Below are positions 1 through 10,895 of a stretch of DNA of 64,000 bases, piece after piece. The stretch comes from Microbacterium sp. zg-B185 (GTDB lineage Bacteria > Actinomycetota > Actinomycetes > Actinomycetales > Microbacteriaceae), in NCBI RefSeq assembly GCF_030246885.1, contig NZ_CP126739.1:1488001-1552000 (forward strand), given 5' to 3'. Below the pieces are notes generated by a model. The model saw only the letters and a list, made by a program, of their open reading frames with translations, ran no database searches and was not told where the DNA came from. Position 1 is the stretch's first letter. Each line of letters starts with the position of its first letter. The position numbers and the translations under genes are program-made.

Positions 1-149
1 TGACGCTGGGACGGACCACCACCGATGCGGACGTCGACGCCGTGCTGGATGCGCTTCCGGCCGCGTTCGAGCGGGCACGCGCGGCCGGGCTGTCCTCACG
101 CCGCGTTCCGGGCTCCGCTCCCAGCTTCGGCGGAGCCCAGCGCTCGTAG
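1..149 (+). CDS. cysteine desulfurase, C-terminal fragment (5' end outside window)
   Basis: Only the last 49 codons are present (reading frame begins at base 3, TAG stop at 147-149). The visible tail starts TLGRTTTDADVDAVLDALP, which is the usual C-terminal helix of NifS/IscS-type cysteine desulfurases (known family: PLP enzymes that move sulfur from cysteine to an enzyme persulfide). The gene ends 9 bases before mnmA, whose product needs a sulfur donor, so a role in tRNA thiolation is a sensible inference. The catalytic lysine and cysteine lie outside the window, so the family call rests on the tail and on context. Confidence 0.75.
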   Translation, partial: TLGRTTTDADVDAVLDALPAAFERARAAGLSSRRVPGSAPSFGGAQRS

Positions 150-152
150 ACT
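147..152 (+). promoter_or_regulatory. -10 hexamer of leaderless mnmA promoter
   Basis: TAGACT lies six bases before the mnmA ATG, which would put the transcription start on or next to the start codon. Its first three bases are the TAG stop codon of the upstream desulfurase. No good -35 is visible. There is no purine-rich ribosome-binding site in the 9-base gap. Confidence 0.5.
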
Positions 153-158
153 CTTCAC

Positions 159-3639
<3,481 letters not shown>

Positions 3640-3645
3640 GCGGTC

Positions 3646-3942
3646 ATGGCGCAATGGCTCTATCGCATCGTCCCGGCCCGTCCGGGTTTGCCCGACGCAG
3701 CCGATGAGCACGAAGAGGCCGTCGCCGACCACCTCGATTACGTCCAGGCCCTGAAAAGCGCCGGCATCCTGATCCTCGCCGGCCGGATGCCGGAGGATCC
3801 CACCACCCCGGCCATCACGATCATCGAGGCGCCCGACGAGGAGACGGCGCGTGCCGTCATGCAGACCGATCCGGCGGTCGCCGCCGGTGTGATGACCGCG
3901 ACGCTGTACCCGTACGCCCTCGCGGCCGGCGCGGAGCAGTAG
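3646..3942 (+). CDS. YCII-related (YciI-like) domain protein
   Basis: This 98-residue protein consists of a single YCII/DGPF-type ferredoxin-like fold: an N-terminal strand, a DHLDYVQALKSAGILILAGRM segment typical of the family, and a second strand-helix half. Known members are small dimeric proteins, some with weak hydrolase or dehalogenase-like activity; no substrate can be named. It starts six bases after the ligA stop and ends one base before the next gene, so it is probably cotranscribed with both. Confidence 0.8.
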   Translation: MAQWLYRIVPARPGLPDAADEHEEAVADHLDYVQALKSAGILILAGRMPEDPTTPAITIIEAPDEETARAVMQTDPAVAAGVMTATLYPYALAAGAEQ

Positions 3943-3943
3943 C

Positions 3944-4378
3944 GTGCCGGTCTTCGACCATCTCGGCATCACCGTCGCGGACCTGGACCGCGCGACCGAG
4001 CAGTTCGACCCGCTGCTGCAGGCGCTCGAATTCACGCGATACGACGCGGACGGCTCGGTCTCCTGGTATCGAGAGGGCGACGTGGAGCTGATCCTGTTCC
4101 CGGCGCGCGAGCCGGATTCGCAGCCGCACCGGCACGGCGAGGTGGGATGGCAGCACCTGGCCTTCGCGGTGGAGTCCCGGGCGGAGGTGGACCGCCTGCA
4201 CTCGGTCGCCCTCGCTGCGGGGTGGTCCGCCGTGCGCGAGCCGAAGCTGTATCCGCGGTTCAACGACCGCTACTACGCGTCCTTCGTCGAGGATGACAGC
4301 GGCATCCGCCTCGAGTTCATGCACAACCCGCCTCGGTCGCCGCCCCTATCGGATCCGCGCGACTTGCGGATAGGTTGA
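3944..4378 (+). CDS. VOC (glyoxalase/dioxygenase fold) family protein
   Basis: A 144-residue single-unit vicinal-oxygen-chelate protein: it opens with FDHLGITVADLDRA and carries GWQHLAFAV in the middle and a RLEFMHNP end, the usual positions of metal ligands (His in FDHLG, His in WQHLAF, Glu in LEFMH). The family includes glyoxalase I, fosfomycin-resistance and dioxygenase enzymes; the substrate here is unknown. The GTG start is one base after the stop of the YCII gene, so the pair is probably translated together. Confidence 0.8.
   Translation: MPVFDHLGITVADLDRATEQFDPLLQALEFTRYDADGSVSWYREGDVELILFPAREPDSQPHRHGEVGWQHLAFAVESRAEVDRLHSVALAAGWSAVREPKLYPRFNDRYYASFVEDDSGIRLEFMHNPPRSPPLSDPRDLRIG
4371..4376 (+). 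promoter_or_regulatory. possible -10 hexamer upstream of the beta-lactamase-like lipoprotein gene
   Basis: TAGGTT at the very end of the VOC gene. A 6-bp inverted repeat (ATCCGC at 4353-4358, GCGGAT at 4366-4371) sits just before it. If used, the transcript would have a leader of about 37 bases before the ATG at 4420. Confidence 0.35.
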
Positions 4379-4419
4379 GGGGCCGATCCTCTCGGCGGAA
4401 CCGACAGGATGGGGCCGAC

Positions 4420-5664
4420 ATGCGAGTGCCGCGCACGGGCAGGGCAGAGCACATCGGCCGGCGCGGGATGAGTGGGCTGCTCGCCGCGGTCTTGGCCCTG
4501 GGGCTGGCCGCCTGCGGGGCAGGGCCGGTGTCCCAGGAGGCCTCGCCCGCGCCGACGGGTCAGACGCCGACTCCGGGGCTGGATCGGCAGCTGGTGGCCG
4601 CTCTGGAGGCGGCGCTGGACGAATCGTTCGCCGCCACACAGCTGCCCGGCGTCCTGGTGGGCCTCTGGATCCCAGGCCAGGGTGAGTGGGTGGCCTCGCG
4701 CGGGACCGCGAACCTGGAGACGGGGGAGCCGATGAAGGCAGGCAACCAGCAGAAGATCGGCAGCATCACCAAGAGCATCGTCACCAGCGTTGCCCTGCAG
4801 CTCATCGGGGAGGGCACCTCCGGCCTCACGCTGGAGGACACGATCGACCGCTGGTACCCGGACTTCCCCGAAGCGTCCCACATCACCGTGCGGATGCTGA
4901 TGAACATGTCCAGCGGCATCGGCCCTCCCGGTATGGAACAGATCGAGCGCATCTGCGCGGCCCCGTACGCGGTCGCCGACCCGGAGCGTGTCATCGCCAT
5001 CGGTGCGACGACGCCGAGGTCGGGCTTCGCGCCCGGTGAGGGATTCACGTACTCCGGTTTCAACACCTTCCTCCTCGGCCGCATCCTCGAGGAGACGACC
5101 GGCGAAGACCTGGCCGGTCTGATCCAGGCCAGGATCACCGAACCGTTCGGACTGAGCCGCAGCCGGTTCGCGCCGGACGGGCAGGTGGAGGCACCGTCGA
5201 CGCACGGATATTCGCTGTTCTGCCCGGAGCTGCCCCGTCCCACCGACACCATCGATTGGTCCAACGCGGAGAGCTGGGCTGCGGGCGCCATGGTCTCCAC
5301 GCTCGACGACATGCACGCGTGGGGCCGGGCCTTGGGGGCAGGAGCCGGCATCTCGCCCGAGCTGCTGATCGCCCGGTACGGCGACACCGCTCCGGATTCC
5401 GGCGCGGACGGTCTGGCATACGGACTCGGCGTGCAGGTGCACCGCGACCTCGCCACGGGATGCATCCTCGATCTCGGTCACTCCGGGGCGGAGCCCGGGT
5501 ACGGCACCAACGTCACCTACTTCGCGACGACCGATGCCGTGTTCGTCGCGTTCGCCAATGGCGACGGCGGGACCGGTGAGGAGGTCTTCCGGGTGGTCCA
5601 GGCGCTGCACCCCGTCTTCGCGTCGGCCGTCACGGAGATGCCCACGCAGCCCTGCAGCCGATGA
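4420..5664 (+). CDS. serine hydrolase lipoprotein, beta-lactamase / DD-peptidase fold
   Basis: 414 residues from the ATG at 4420, which follows a GGATGGGG stretch. The N terminus has arginines, a hydrophobic segment and a lipobox-like LAAC, so it should be a secreted membrane-anchored lipoprotein. The class C/DD-peptidase catalytic motif SxxK is Ser115-Ile-Thr-Lys118. The second motif is Tyr211-Ser-Gly, where many relatives have Tyr-x-Asn, and the third is His354-Ser-Gly. Family members are DD-carboxypeptidases, esterases or beta-lactamases; which of these applies cannot be read from sequence. A peptidoglycan or esterase role is more likely than resistance. Confidence 0.85.
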   Translation: MRVPRTGRAEHIGRRGMSGLLAAVLALGLAACGAGPVSQEASPAPTGQTPTPGLDRQLVAALEAALDESFAATQLPGVLVGLWIPGQGEWVASRGTANLETGEPMKAGNQQKIGSITKSIVTSVALQLIGEGTSGLTLEDTIDRWYPDFPEASHITVRMLMNMSSGIGPPGMEQIERICAAPYAVADPERVIAIGATTPRSGFAPGEGFTYSGFNTFLLGRILEETTGEDLAGLIQARITEPFGLSRSRFAPDGQVEAPSTHGYSLFCPELPRPTDTIDWSNAESWAAGAMVSTLDDMHAWGRALGAGAGISPELLIARYGDTAPDSGADGLAYGLGVQVHRDLATGCILDLGHSGAEPGYGTNVTYFATTDAVFVAFANGDGGTGEEVFRVVQALHPVFASAVTEMPTQPCSR

Positions 5665-5720
5665 AGGCCGGCGCGTCGCACTCCGCGTGCGCCGCCGCAG
5701 GAGCCGTCGCGGGGTTCCGC

Positions 5721-5726
5721 TAGCCT
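5721..5726 (+). promoter_or_regulatory. -10 hexamer of the glycosyltransferase gene
   Basis: TAGCCT lies seven bases before the GTG at 5734, suggesting a leaderless transcript and supporting this start over the in-frame GTG at 5761 and ATG at 5803. Confidence 0.4.
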
Positions 5727-5733
5727 GAGCGTC

Positions 5734-7206
5734 GTGATTCTCGACACCTCCCAGGCTGTCGTGACCAGGCATCCGCTGGCCATCGGGCATGCCGTCGGGG
5801 CGATGACCGCCCTCGCGCTGGTGCTCGCCGCCACTTCCTCGGCGTACGGCTATCACCGCGACGAGCTGTACTTCCGCATGCTTCCGCCCGCGTGGGGCTA
5901 CACCGACCAGCCGCCGCTCACTCCGCTGCTGGCCAAGGCCGCCGTCGGGCTGTTCGGCGACAGCGTCGTGGGGCTGCGGATCCTCGCGCTGGTGTGCGCA
6001 GCGGCATCCGTGCTCATCCTGACCCTGGTCACCAGGGAGGTCGGCGGCACGCGCGTGGCGCAGGCCCTCACCGCGTGGGGCATGGCCGGGGCCAGCCTCA
6101 CCCTCCTCTTCGGGCACGTTCTGCTCACGGCCAGCCTCGACCTCGTGGTGTGGCCCGCCGCACTGCTGTTCACGATCCGCGCGGTGCTGCGTGCGGACGG
6201 CCGGTGGTGGCTGGCCGCGGGTGCCGTGATCGGGGCGAGCACGTTCAACAAGCTCCTGGGCGTGATCCTCATGATCGGCATCGCCGTCGGACTCGCCGTG
6301 TGCGGACCACGACGATGGTTCCTGTCGGGCTGGCTGTGGGGCGGCGTCGGGCTGGCGGGACTGCTCGCCGTGCCGAACGTGATCTACCAGGCCGCCCACG
6401 GATGGCCGCAGTTCGCGATGGGCGCCGCACTCGCTCAGAACAACGCCGACGAGGTGCGCATCCTCGTCGGACCCATGCTGATCCTCCTCGTGGGCCCGGT
6501 GCTCGCCGTGTTCTGGATCGCCGGCCTTGTCGGGCTGTTCCGCCGACCGCTGTGGCATCCGCTGCGCTTCCTGTCGGTCACCTTCGCCGTGGTGGTGCTG
6601 TTCGTCTTCATCGCCGGCACGCAGTTCTACTACACCGCAGGGGTGCTGGCGGTCCTGACCGCGATGGGCTCGGTGCTGGTTGCCGGCTGGGCGCGCACGA
6701 GGCGCCGTCGCACCGTGGTGGCGGTCCTGCTCGGGGTCAACGCCGTCTCGTGCGCGATCGCGTCGCTCCCGGTGCTGCCGGTGCAGGTCTTCGGCGCCAC
6801 CGGGCTCGCCGCGATCAACTCGGCAGCGGCCGATCAGGTCGGCTGGGAACGGTACGCAGAGCAGGTGACGGATGCCGCGGCATCCGTCCGCGCCGATGCG
6901 ATCATCACGAGCAACTACGGCGAGGCGGGGGCACTGGACCGTTTCGGTGTCGGCCTGCCGCCGGTGGTGAGCGGGCACAACGCACTCGGCGACCTGGGCC
7001 CACCCGCGGCCGATGCCCAGACGGTCCTGCTCGTGGGATGGCAAGGTCGCGGTATGCAGCGCTGGTTCGAGGAATGCGCCCTGGTGGACACGCTGGAGAA
7101 CGGCGTCGGCGTCGACAACGAGGAGCAGGGGGCGCCCGTGATGGTGTGCACCGGCCCGCTGGAGCCCTGGGACGAGTTGTGGGAGAGGTTCCGTCACCTG
7201 GATTGA
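5734..7206 (+). CDS. GT-C family (GT39/ArnT-like) membrane glycosyltransferase
   Basis: A 490-residue polytopic membrane protein with about ten hydrophobic segments. Near the start it has YHRDELYFRMLPPAWGY, with the acidic pair in the first outward loop that is the catalytic signature of GT-C enzymes using polyprenyl-phosphate sugars; a PPLTP motif follows. Such proteins transfer mannose or similar sugars on the outer side of the membrane to lipids, cell-wall polymers or proteins. The soluble C-terminal part (about 380-490) has no recognisable domain. The acceptor is unknown. It is preceded by TAGCCT and is probably monocistronic. Confidence 0.85.
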   Translation: MILDTSQAVVTRHPLAIGHAVGAMTALALVLAATSSAYGYHRDELYFRMLPPAWGYTDQPPLTPLLAKAAVGLFGDSVVGLRILALVCAAASVLILTLVTREVGGTRVAQALTAWGMAGASLTLLFGHVLLTASLDLVVWPAALLFTIRAVLRADGRWWLAAGAVIGASTFNKLLGVILMIGIAVGLAVCGPRRWFLSGWLWGGVGLAGLLAVPNVIYQAAHGWPQFAMGAALAQNNADEVRILVGPMLILLVGPVLAVFWIAGLVGLFRRPLWHPLRFLSVTFAVVVLFVFIAGTQFYYTAGVLAVLTAMGSVLVAGWARTRRRRTVVAVLLGVNAVSCAIASLPVLPVQVFGATGLAAINSAAADQVGWERYAEQVTDAAASVRADAIITSNYGEAGALDRFGVGLPPVVSGHNALGDLGPPAADAQTVLLVGWQGRGMQRWFEECALVDTLENGVGVDNEEQGAPVMVCTGPLEPWDELWERFRHLD

Positions 7207-7224
7207 GCTTCGGGCGATGCCTGC

Positions 7225-7230
7225 TAGCGT
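7225..7230 (+). promoter_or_regulatory. possible -10 hexamer of the S51-like gene
   Basis: TAGCGT just after the glycosyltransferase stop. The transcript would have a leader of about 34 bases and a GGAG ribosome-binding site before the ATG at 7271. Confidence 0.3.
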
Positions 7231-7270
7231 CCCAGCATCCGATTCACACTGCACCGAGTTTGGAGTTTCG

Positions 7271-7978
7271 ATGAAGCTGCTCCTGACATCCGGCGGGGTC
7301 ACGAACGACAGCATCCGCCGGCGACTGATCGAGCTGGTCGGAAAGCCGATCAGCGAGAGCACAGCGCTCCTCATCCCGACGGGGCAATGGGGCCAGCCCG
7401 CGTGTACTCCCGAATCGGTGTGGCGGTCCATCGCCGGGGCGTGGCCGGACAGCGCGAACCTCGGCGGCCTGGGCTGGAAATCGGTCGGAGTGCTCGAGCT
7501 GACCGCCCTGCCGAGCATCGACCGCGCACGATGGGTCACGTGGGTTCGCGACGCCGACGTCCTCCTGGTGGACGGCGGCGAGGCCGTCTACCTCGCCCAT
7601 TGGATGCGGGAGTCCGGGCTGGCCGATCTGCTGCCGTCCCTCGACGAGACCGTCTGGGTGGGCGTCAGCGCCGGGAGCATGGTCATGACGCCTCGCATCG
7701 GCGAGGATTTCGTGGACTGGAGACCCGGCGGCGGCGATGAGACGCTGGGCGTCGTGGACTTCTCGATCTTCCCCCACCTGGACTACCCCGGCTGGTCCGG
7801 CAACACCCTGCCCCGTGCGCGCCGATGGGCGGCCGACATGTCCGGTCCCGCGTACGCTATCGACGACCAGACCGCGATCGCGGTGGTCGGCGATGCGGTC
7901 GATGTCGTCTCCGAGGGGCACTGGGAACTGTTCCCGCCCCAGCAGCGCCAACCGGTCGGAAGCGCCGCGCAGATGTAG
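7271..7978 (+). CDS. peptidase S51 / class I glutamine amidotransferase-like protein
   Basis: 235 residues from the ATG at 7271, chosen because TGGAG precedes it and the conserved fold begins immediately (KLLLTSGGVTNDSIRRRL). The nucleophile elbow is GVSAGS with Ser133, as in dipeptidase E (PepE) and cyanophycinase relatives; a DGGEAVYL segment before it matches the DGGN/T motif of the family. PepE cleaves Asp-X dipeptides; whether this protein has that specificity is unknown. It is followed convergently, 8 bases on, by a small minus-strand gene. Confidence 0.85.
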   Translation: MKLLLTSGGVTNDSIRRRLIELVGKPISESTALLIPTGQWGQPACTPESVWRSIAGAWPDSANLGGLGWKSVGVLELTALPSIDRARWVTWVRDADVLLVDGGEAVYLAHWMRESGLADLLPSLDETVWVGVSAGSMVMTPRIGEDFVDWRPGGGDETLGVVDFSIFPHLDYPGWSGNTLPRARRWAADMSGPAYAIDDQTAIAVVGDAVDVVSEGHWELFPPQQRQPVGSAAQM

Positions 7979-7986
7979 GCCCGAGG

Positions 7987-8196
7987 TTACGGCCGGTGGG
8001 TGCCCGACCGTTCGTTGCCGCGCTTGTAATTGCCGGTGACGCGCGCCATCACCTGCTGCGGCTCGTTGCGCTCGACATCGTCGAGGAACTTCATCGCCGA
8101 GGACGCGCGGAGCGTCGCGGCCAACCGGCCATGGTGGCGGATCTCCACACGGTCGCCCCGCACTGTGAACTCGAAGCCGTTCGGTGTGCCTCCCAT
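7987..8196 (-). CDS. small conserved protein of unknown function (69 aa)
   Basis: I read this as MGGTPNGFEFTVRGDRVEIRHHGRLAATLR and so on, ending in VTGNYKRGNERSGTHRP. It resembles short conserved hypothetical proteins of actinobacteria that end with the basic NYKRGNER motif; no function is known to me. The ATG at 8196 was preferred to upstream alternatives because the preceding residues (cysteine-rich, low complexity) look untranslated. The protein is basic and soluble and could bind nucleic acid, but that is speculation. Confidence 0.65.
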   Translation of the reverse strand: MGGTPNGFEFTVRGDRVEIRHHGRLAATLRASSAMKFLDDVERNEPQQVMARVTGNYKRGNERSGTHRP

Positions 8197-8323
8197 GGCT
8201 TTCAGCATGCCGCACCACGGGCCACAGGGGAATCGACAGGTCGGGTTCCGCAATCCCCTTGTGCGTCACCGCTGAAGAGGCGACACTCCAGACAACACCA
8301 CCCAAGCGAATGGAGCTCTCCGC

Positions 8324-8800
8324 GTGCACATCGAGGACAACGGCCCGAATCCGAATGCGTTCGACATCGAGACCGCCACCCGGGAGAACTCGACGTATCG
8401 CACGGTGGCCTGGACCGGGAAGTACCTGCAGGTCACTCTGATGTCGATCTCACCCGGAGACTCGATCGGGCTGGAAGTCCATCCGGAGACCGATCAGTTC
8501 CTGCGTCTGGACGCGGGCCGCGGCAGATGCGTGATGGGTCCGGAGAAGGACCAGCTCACCTTCGAGCAGGACGTCTCCGACGGCTGGTCCATCCAGGTGC
8601 CCGCCGGCACGTGGCACGACGTCATCAACACCGGCGACGAGCCGCTTCGCCTGTACGCGATCTACGCCCCGACACACCACGCGCCCGGCCTCGTGCAGGA
8701 AACGGCGCAGAAGGCGGAGCAGGACGAGGAGTCCGGAAAGGACGAGCCGCCGTCGTGGACCGTGCAGCCCGGCCCGCGCGCAGAGGACGAGCACGCCTGA
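8324..8800 (+). CDS. cupin-domain protein
   Basis: 158 residues starting at a GTG after an AATGGAGCTCTCC stretch. The central part is a cupin beta-barrel: SISPGDSIGLEVHPETDQFLRL gives the first conserved motif with a histidine and glutamate, and VPAGTWHDVINTGDEPLRLYAIYAP the second with its histidine. These would form a metal site. The C-terminal 40 residues are acidic and probably disordered. Cupins of this single-domain type include isomerases, dioxygenases and mere binding proteins, so no reaction is assigned. Confidence 0.85.
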   Translation: MHIEDNGPNPNAFDIETATRENSTYRTVAWTGKYLQVTLMSISPGDSIGLEVHPETDQFLRLDAGRGRCVMGPEKDQLTFEQDVSDGWSIQVPAGTWHDVINTGDEPLRLYAIYAPTHHAPGLVQETAQKAEQDEESGKDEPPSWTVQPGPRAEDEHA

Positions 8801-8825
8801 GACAGGCGGCAGGGCCCGTGCCCTC

Positions 8826-8851
8826 ACGAATGACCGTGCCTACGAATGACC
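8826..8851. repeat. 10-base direct repeat at the end of the acyl-CoA ligase gene
   Basis: ACGAATGACC occurs at 8826-8835 and again at 8842-8851, a 16-base period. The second copy contains the C-terminal codons of the minus-strand ligase gene, the first lies just past its stop. It looks like a small replication-slippage duplication. Confidence 0.6.
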
Positions 8852-10540
8852 AGTCAGCTGCAACAGCGAGTCGCGCACATGGCGACGCAGCACTTTGCCG
8901 ACCATCGAGGTGGGCAGCTCGTCCACGACGAAGATCCGTCGGGGGACCTTGTAGGGGGTGAGGATGCCGCGGGCGAACTCCCGGACGGACTCGACATCGA
9001 TCTCCTCACCGGGGGAGACCACGATCGCGGCGACGACCTCCTCACCGGAGTGTTCGCTCGGCAGGCCGACCACGGCCGCATCCTCCACCTGCGGGTGCTG
9101 GCGCAGCGCGATCTCCACCTCGGTGGGGGCGACGTTGAAACCGCCGGTGATGATCAGCTCCTTGATCCGATCGACGATGCGGACGAACCCGGCCTGGTCG
9201 ATGGTCACGATGTCCCCGGTGCGGAACCACCCGTCCACGAAGACGCGCTCGGTCTCCTCCGGCTTGCCGTAGTAGCCACTGAACACCTGGGGACCGCGCA
9301 CGATCAGCTCACCGGCAGCGCCGGGCTCGACATCCCGGGTCGGCTCCTCCGGATCGACGACCCGCGCCTCCGTGCCGGGCAGCGGCAGTCCGACCGTTCC
9401 GGGCACACGGTTGTCCGCGACCGGATTGGCCATCAGCACCGGCGAGGTCTCGCTGAGCCCGTAGCCTTCGACCAGGTATCCTCCGGAGGCCTCCTCGAAC
9501 GGCACCACCAGGTCGTGGGGCAGCGGCATCGCGCCCGAGATCGCGATCCGCGTGCCCGCCAGCGACACGCCCTTCTCCCGCGATGCCTTCAAGAGCCGCT
9601 CGGCGATCGGTGGGACCAACGGCAGGAAGGTCGCCGGATGCTTCTTGGTCACCTCGAGCACCATGTCGGGGTCGAACCGCGGAAACAGGACCAGCCGGGC
9701 GCCCATCGACATCGCGAACGTCAGGCACAGGGTGAGCCCGTACGCGTGGAACATCGGCAGCACCGCGTAGACGACGCAGCCGTCGCCGCGCACGATCGAA
9801 GGCACCCAGGCGCGCGCCTGCGCGGCATTGGCCAGCAGGTTGCGATGCGTCAGCGCCGCGCCCTTCGGGGTCCCGGTCGTGCCGCTGGTGTACTGGATCA
9901 GAGCGAGATCGGCCGTCTGCGGCGTCGGGTGCGAGACCGGCAGCGGGGGAGTCGAGACGATGGATTCCCACGAGATCGTGCCGCCCGCGCGTTCGTGCAG
10001 GGCGGAGCGGGCGGCACGCGCCCTCGCGATCGGCATCCTCAGCGCCGCGCGGGTGCGCAGCGGCATCGCCTTGGTGATGTCGACCGAGATCAGCGAGGTG
10101 ACGGCGAGATCGGCGGGAAACTCCTGCACGGTCGCGACGACCTTGCTCCACACGATCGCGTGACGCGCGCCGTGGTCCTCGAACTGCTTGCGCAGCTCGC
10201 GCGGCGTGTACAGCGGATTGTGCTCGACGACCACCGCACCCAGGCGCAGGATGGCGTAGAACGCCACGATGTGCTGCGGGCAGTTGGGAAGGACGATCGC
10301 CACCCGATCGCCGTGCCCGACGCCCTGGTCGCGCAGACCGGCAGCGGCGCGCTCGATCGCGAAGTTCAGCTCGCGGTAGGAAGTGGTGCGGCCGAAGAAC
10401 TGCAGCGCCGGCGCGTCGGGGTAGTCACGGGCCGAGGCCTGCACGATGTCCACCAGTGATCCGCTCAGCGGCCCGAGATCCGCCGGGACGCCCTCGGCGT
10501 AGCTGGCGATCCAGGGGCGGGGAGGCTCGTACGTCGTCAC
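8840..10540 (-). CDS. long-chain fatty acid--CoA ligase (AMP-forming)
   Basis: 566 residues of the ANL adenylating superfamily. The phosphate-binding loop is YTSGTTGTPKGAALTHRN; the core motifs VEGYGLSETSP, WFRTGDIV and the C-terminal catalytic lysine region (SMVGKVLRRHVRD) are all present, so the enzyme should be active. It activates a carboxylic acid with ATP and transfers it to CoA; the chain-length call follows from overall resemblance to FadD-type enzymes. The start is a GTG, with TAGGCT (10547-10552 on the complementary strand) six bases upstream, suggesting a leaderless message divergent from gatC. Confidence 0.92.
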   Translation of the reverse strand: MTTYEPPRPWIASYAEGVPADLGPLSGSLVDIVQASARDYPDAPALQFFGRTTSYRELNFAIERAAAGLRDQGVGHGDRVAIVLPNCPQHIVAFYAILRLGAVVVEHNPLYTPRELRKQFEDHGARHAIVWSKVVATVQEFPADLAVTSLISVDITKAMPLRTRAALRMPIARARAARSALHERAGGTISWESIVSTPPLPVSHPTPQTADLALIQYTSGTTGTPKGAALTHRNLLANAAQARAWVPSIVRGDGCVVYAVLPMFHAYGLTLCLTFAMSMGARLVLFPRFDPDMVLEVTKKHPATFLPLVPPIAERLLKASREKGVSLAGTRIAISGAMPLPHDLVVPFEEASGGYLVEGYGLSETSPVLMANPVADNRVPGTVGLPLPGTEARVVDPEEPTRDVEPGAAGELIVRGPQVFSGYYGKPEETERVFVDGWFRTGDIVTIDQAGFVRIVDRIKELIITGGFNVAPTEVEIALRQHPQVEDAAVVGLPSEHSGEEVVAAIVVSPGEEIDVESVREFARGILTPYKVPRRIFVVDELPTSMVGKVLRRHVRDSLLQLTGHS

Positions 10541-10546
10541 CGGAAC

Positions 10547-10552
10547 AGCCTA
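10547..10552 (-). promoter_or_regulatory. -10 hexamer of the acyl-CoA ligase gene (leaderless)
   Basis: Read on the minus strand this is TAGGCT, six bases before the GTG start. The divergent gatC promoter lies 30 bases away, so both promoters share a 55-base gap. Confidence 0.5.
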
Positions 10553-10583
10553 CTTACGGTCCGAACGCGCAGGCGGGCGCTCG

Positions 10584-10589
10584 TAGGAT
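10584..10589 (+). promoter_or_regulatory. -10 hexamer of the gatCAB operon (leaderless)
   Basis: TAGGAT ends six bases before the gatC GTG. No ribosome-binding site of normal spacing fits before this GTG, so translation of a leaderless message is likely. Confidence 0.5.
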
Positions 10590-10595
10590 GGGGGA

Positions 10596-10895
10596 GTGTC
10601 TGAAATCACCCCTGATCTCGTGCGCCATCTCGGTGTGCTCGCCCGGATCCAGCTGAGCGACGAGGAGGTCGGGCGCCTCACGGGGCAGCTCGACGTGATC
10701 GTCGACAACATCGCCAAGGTCTCCCAGGTGGCGACCCCCGATGTGCCGGCGACGAGCCACCCGATCCCGCTGCAGAACGTCTTCCGTCCCGACGTCGCCG
10801 GCGACATGCTCAGCACCCAGCAGGTGCTGCAGAATGCTCCGGATGCCGCGGACGGGCGTTTCCGCGTCACGGCGATCCTGGGGGAGGAGCAGTGA
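10596..10895 (+). CDS. gatC: aspartyl/glutamyl-tRNA amidotransferase subunit C
   Basis: The 99-residue GatC subunit wraps between GatA and GatB and stabilises the amidotransferase that converts Glu-tRNA(Gln) (and Asp-tRNA(Asn)) to the amide form. The family pattern is clear: [17 protein letters not shown] at the N terminus and a C-terminal [11 protein letters not shown]. The gene overlaps gatA by four bases (GTGA), the normal coupling in this operon. It is the first gene of the unit, starting with GTG behind TAGGAT. Confidence 0.95.
   Translation: MSEITPDLVRHLGVLARIQLSDEEVGRLTGQLDVIVDNIAKVSQVATPDVPATSHPIPLQNVFRPDVAGDMLSTQQVLQNAPDAADGRFRVTAILGEEQ

Noticed and set aside
4375..4419. TTG start overlapping the VOC stop for the serine hydrolase
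   Set aside because: It lies on the probable -10 hexamer and would add an Arg-rich stretch before the signal peptide.
4273..7539. 1088-codon antisense frame, and similar long frames opposite ettA, tig, the acyltransferase and valS
   Set aside because: Same shadow pattern; the plus- or minus-strand partner carries clear catalytic motifs in every case.
8800..8839. Terminator between the cupin and acyl-CoA ligase genes
   Set aside because: Only a 5-bp AGGGC/GCCCT pairing is present, too weak to call.
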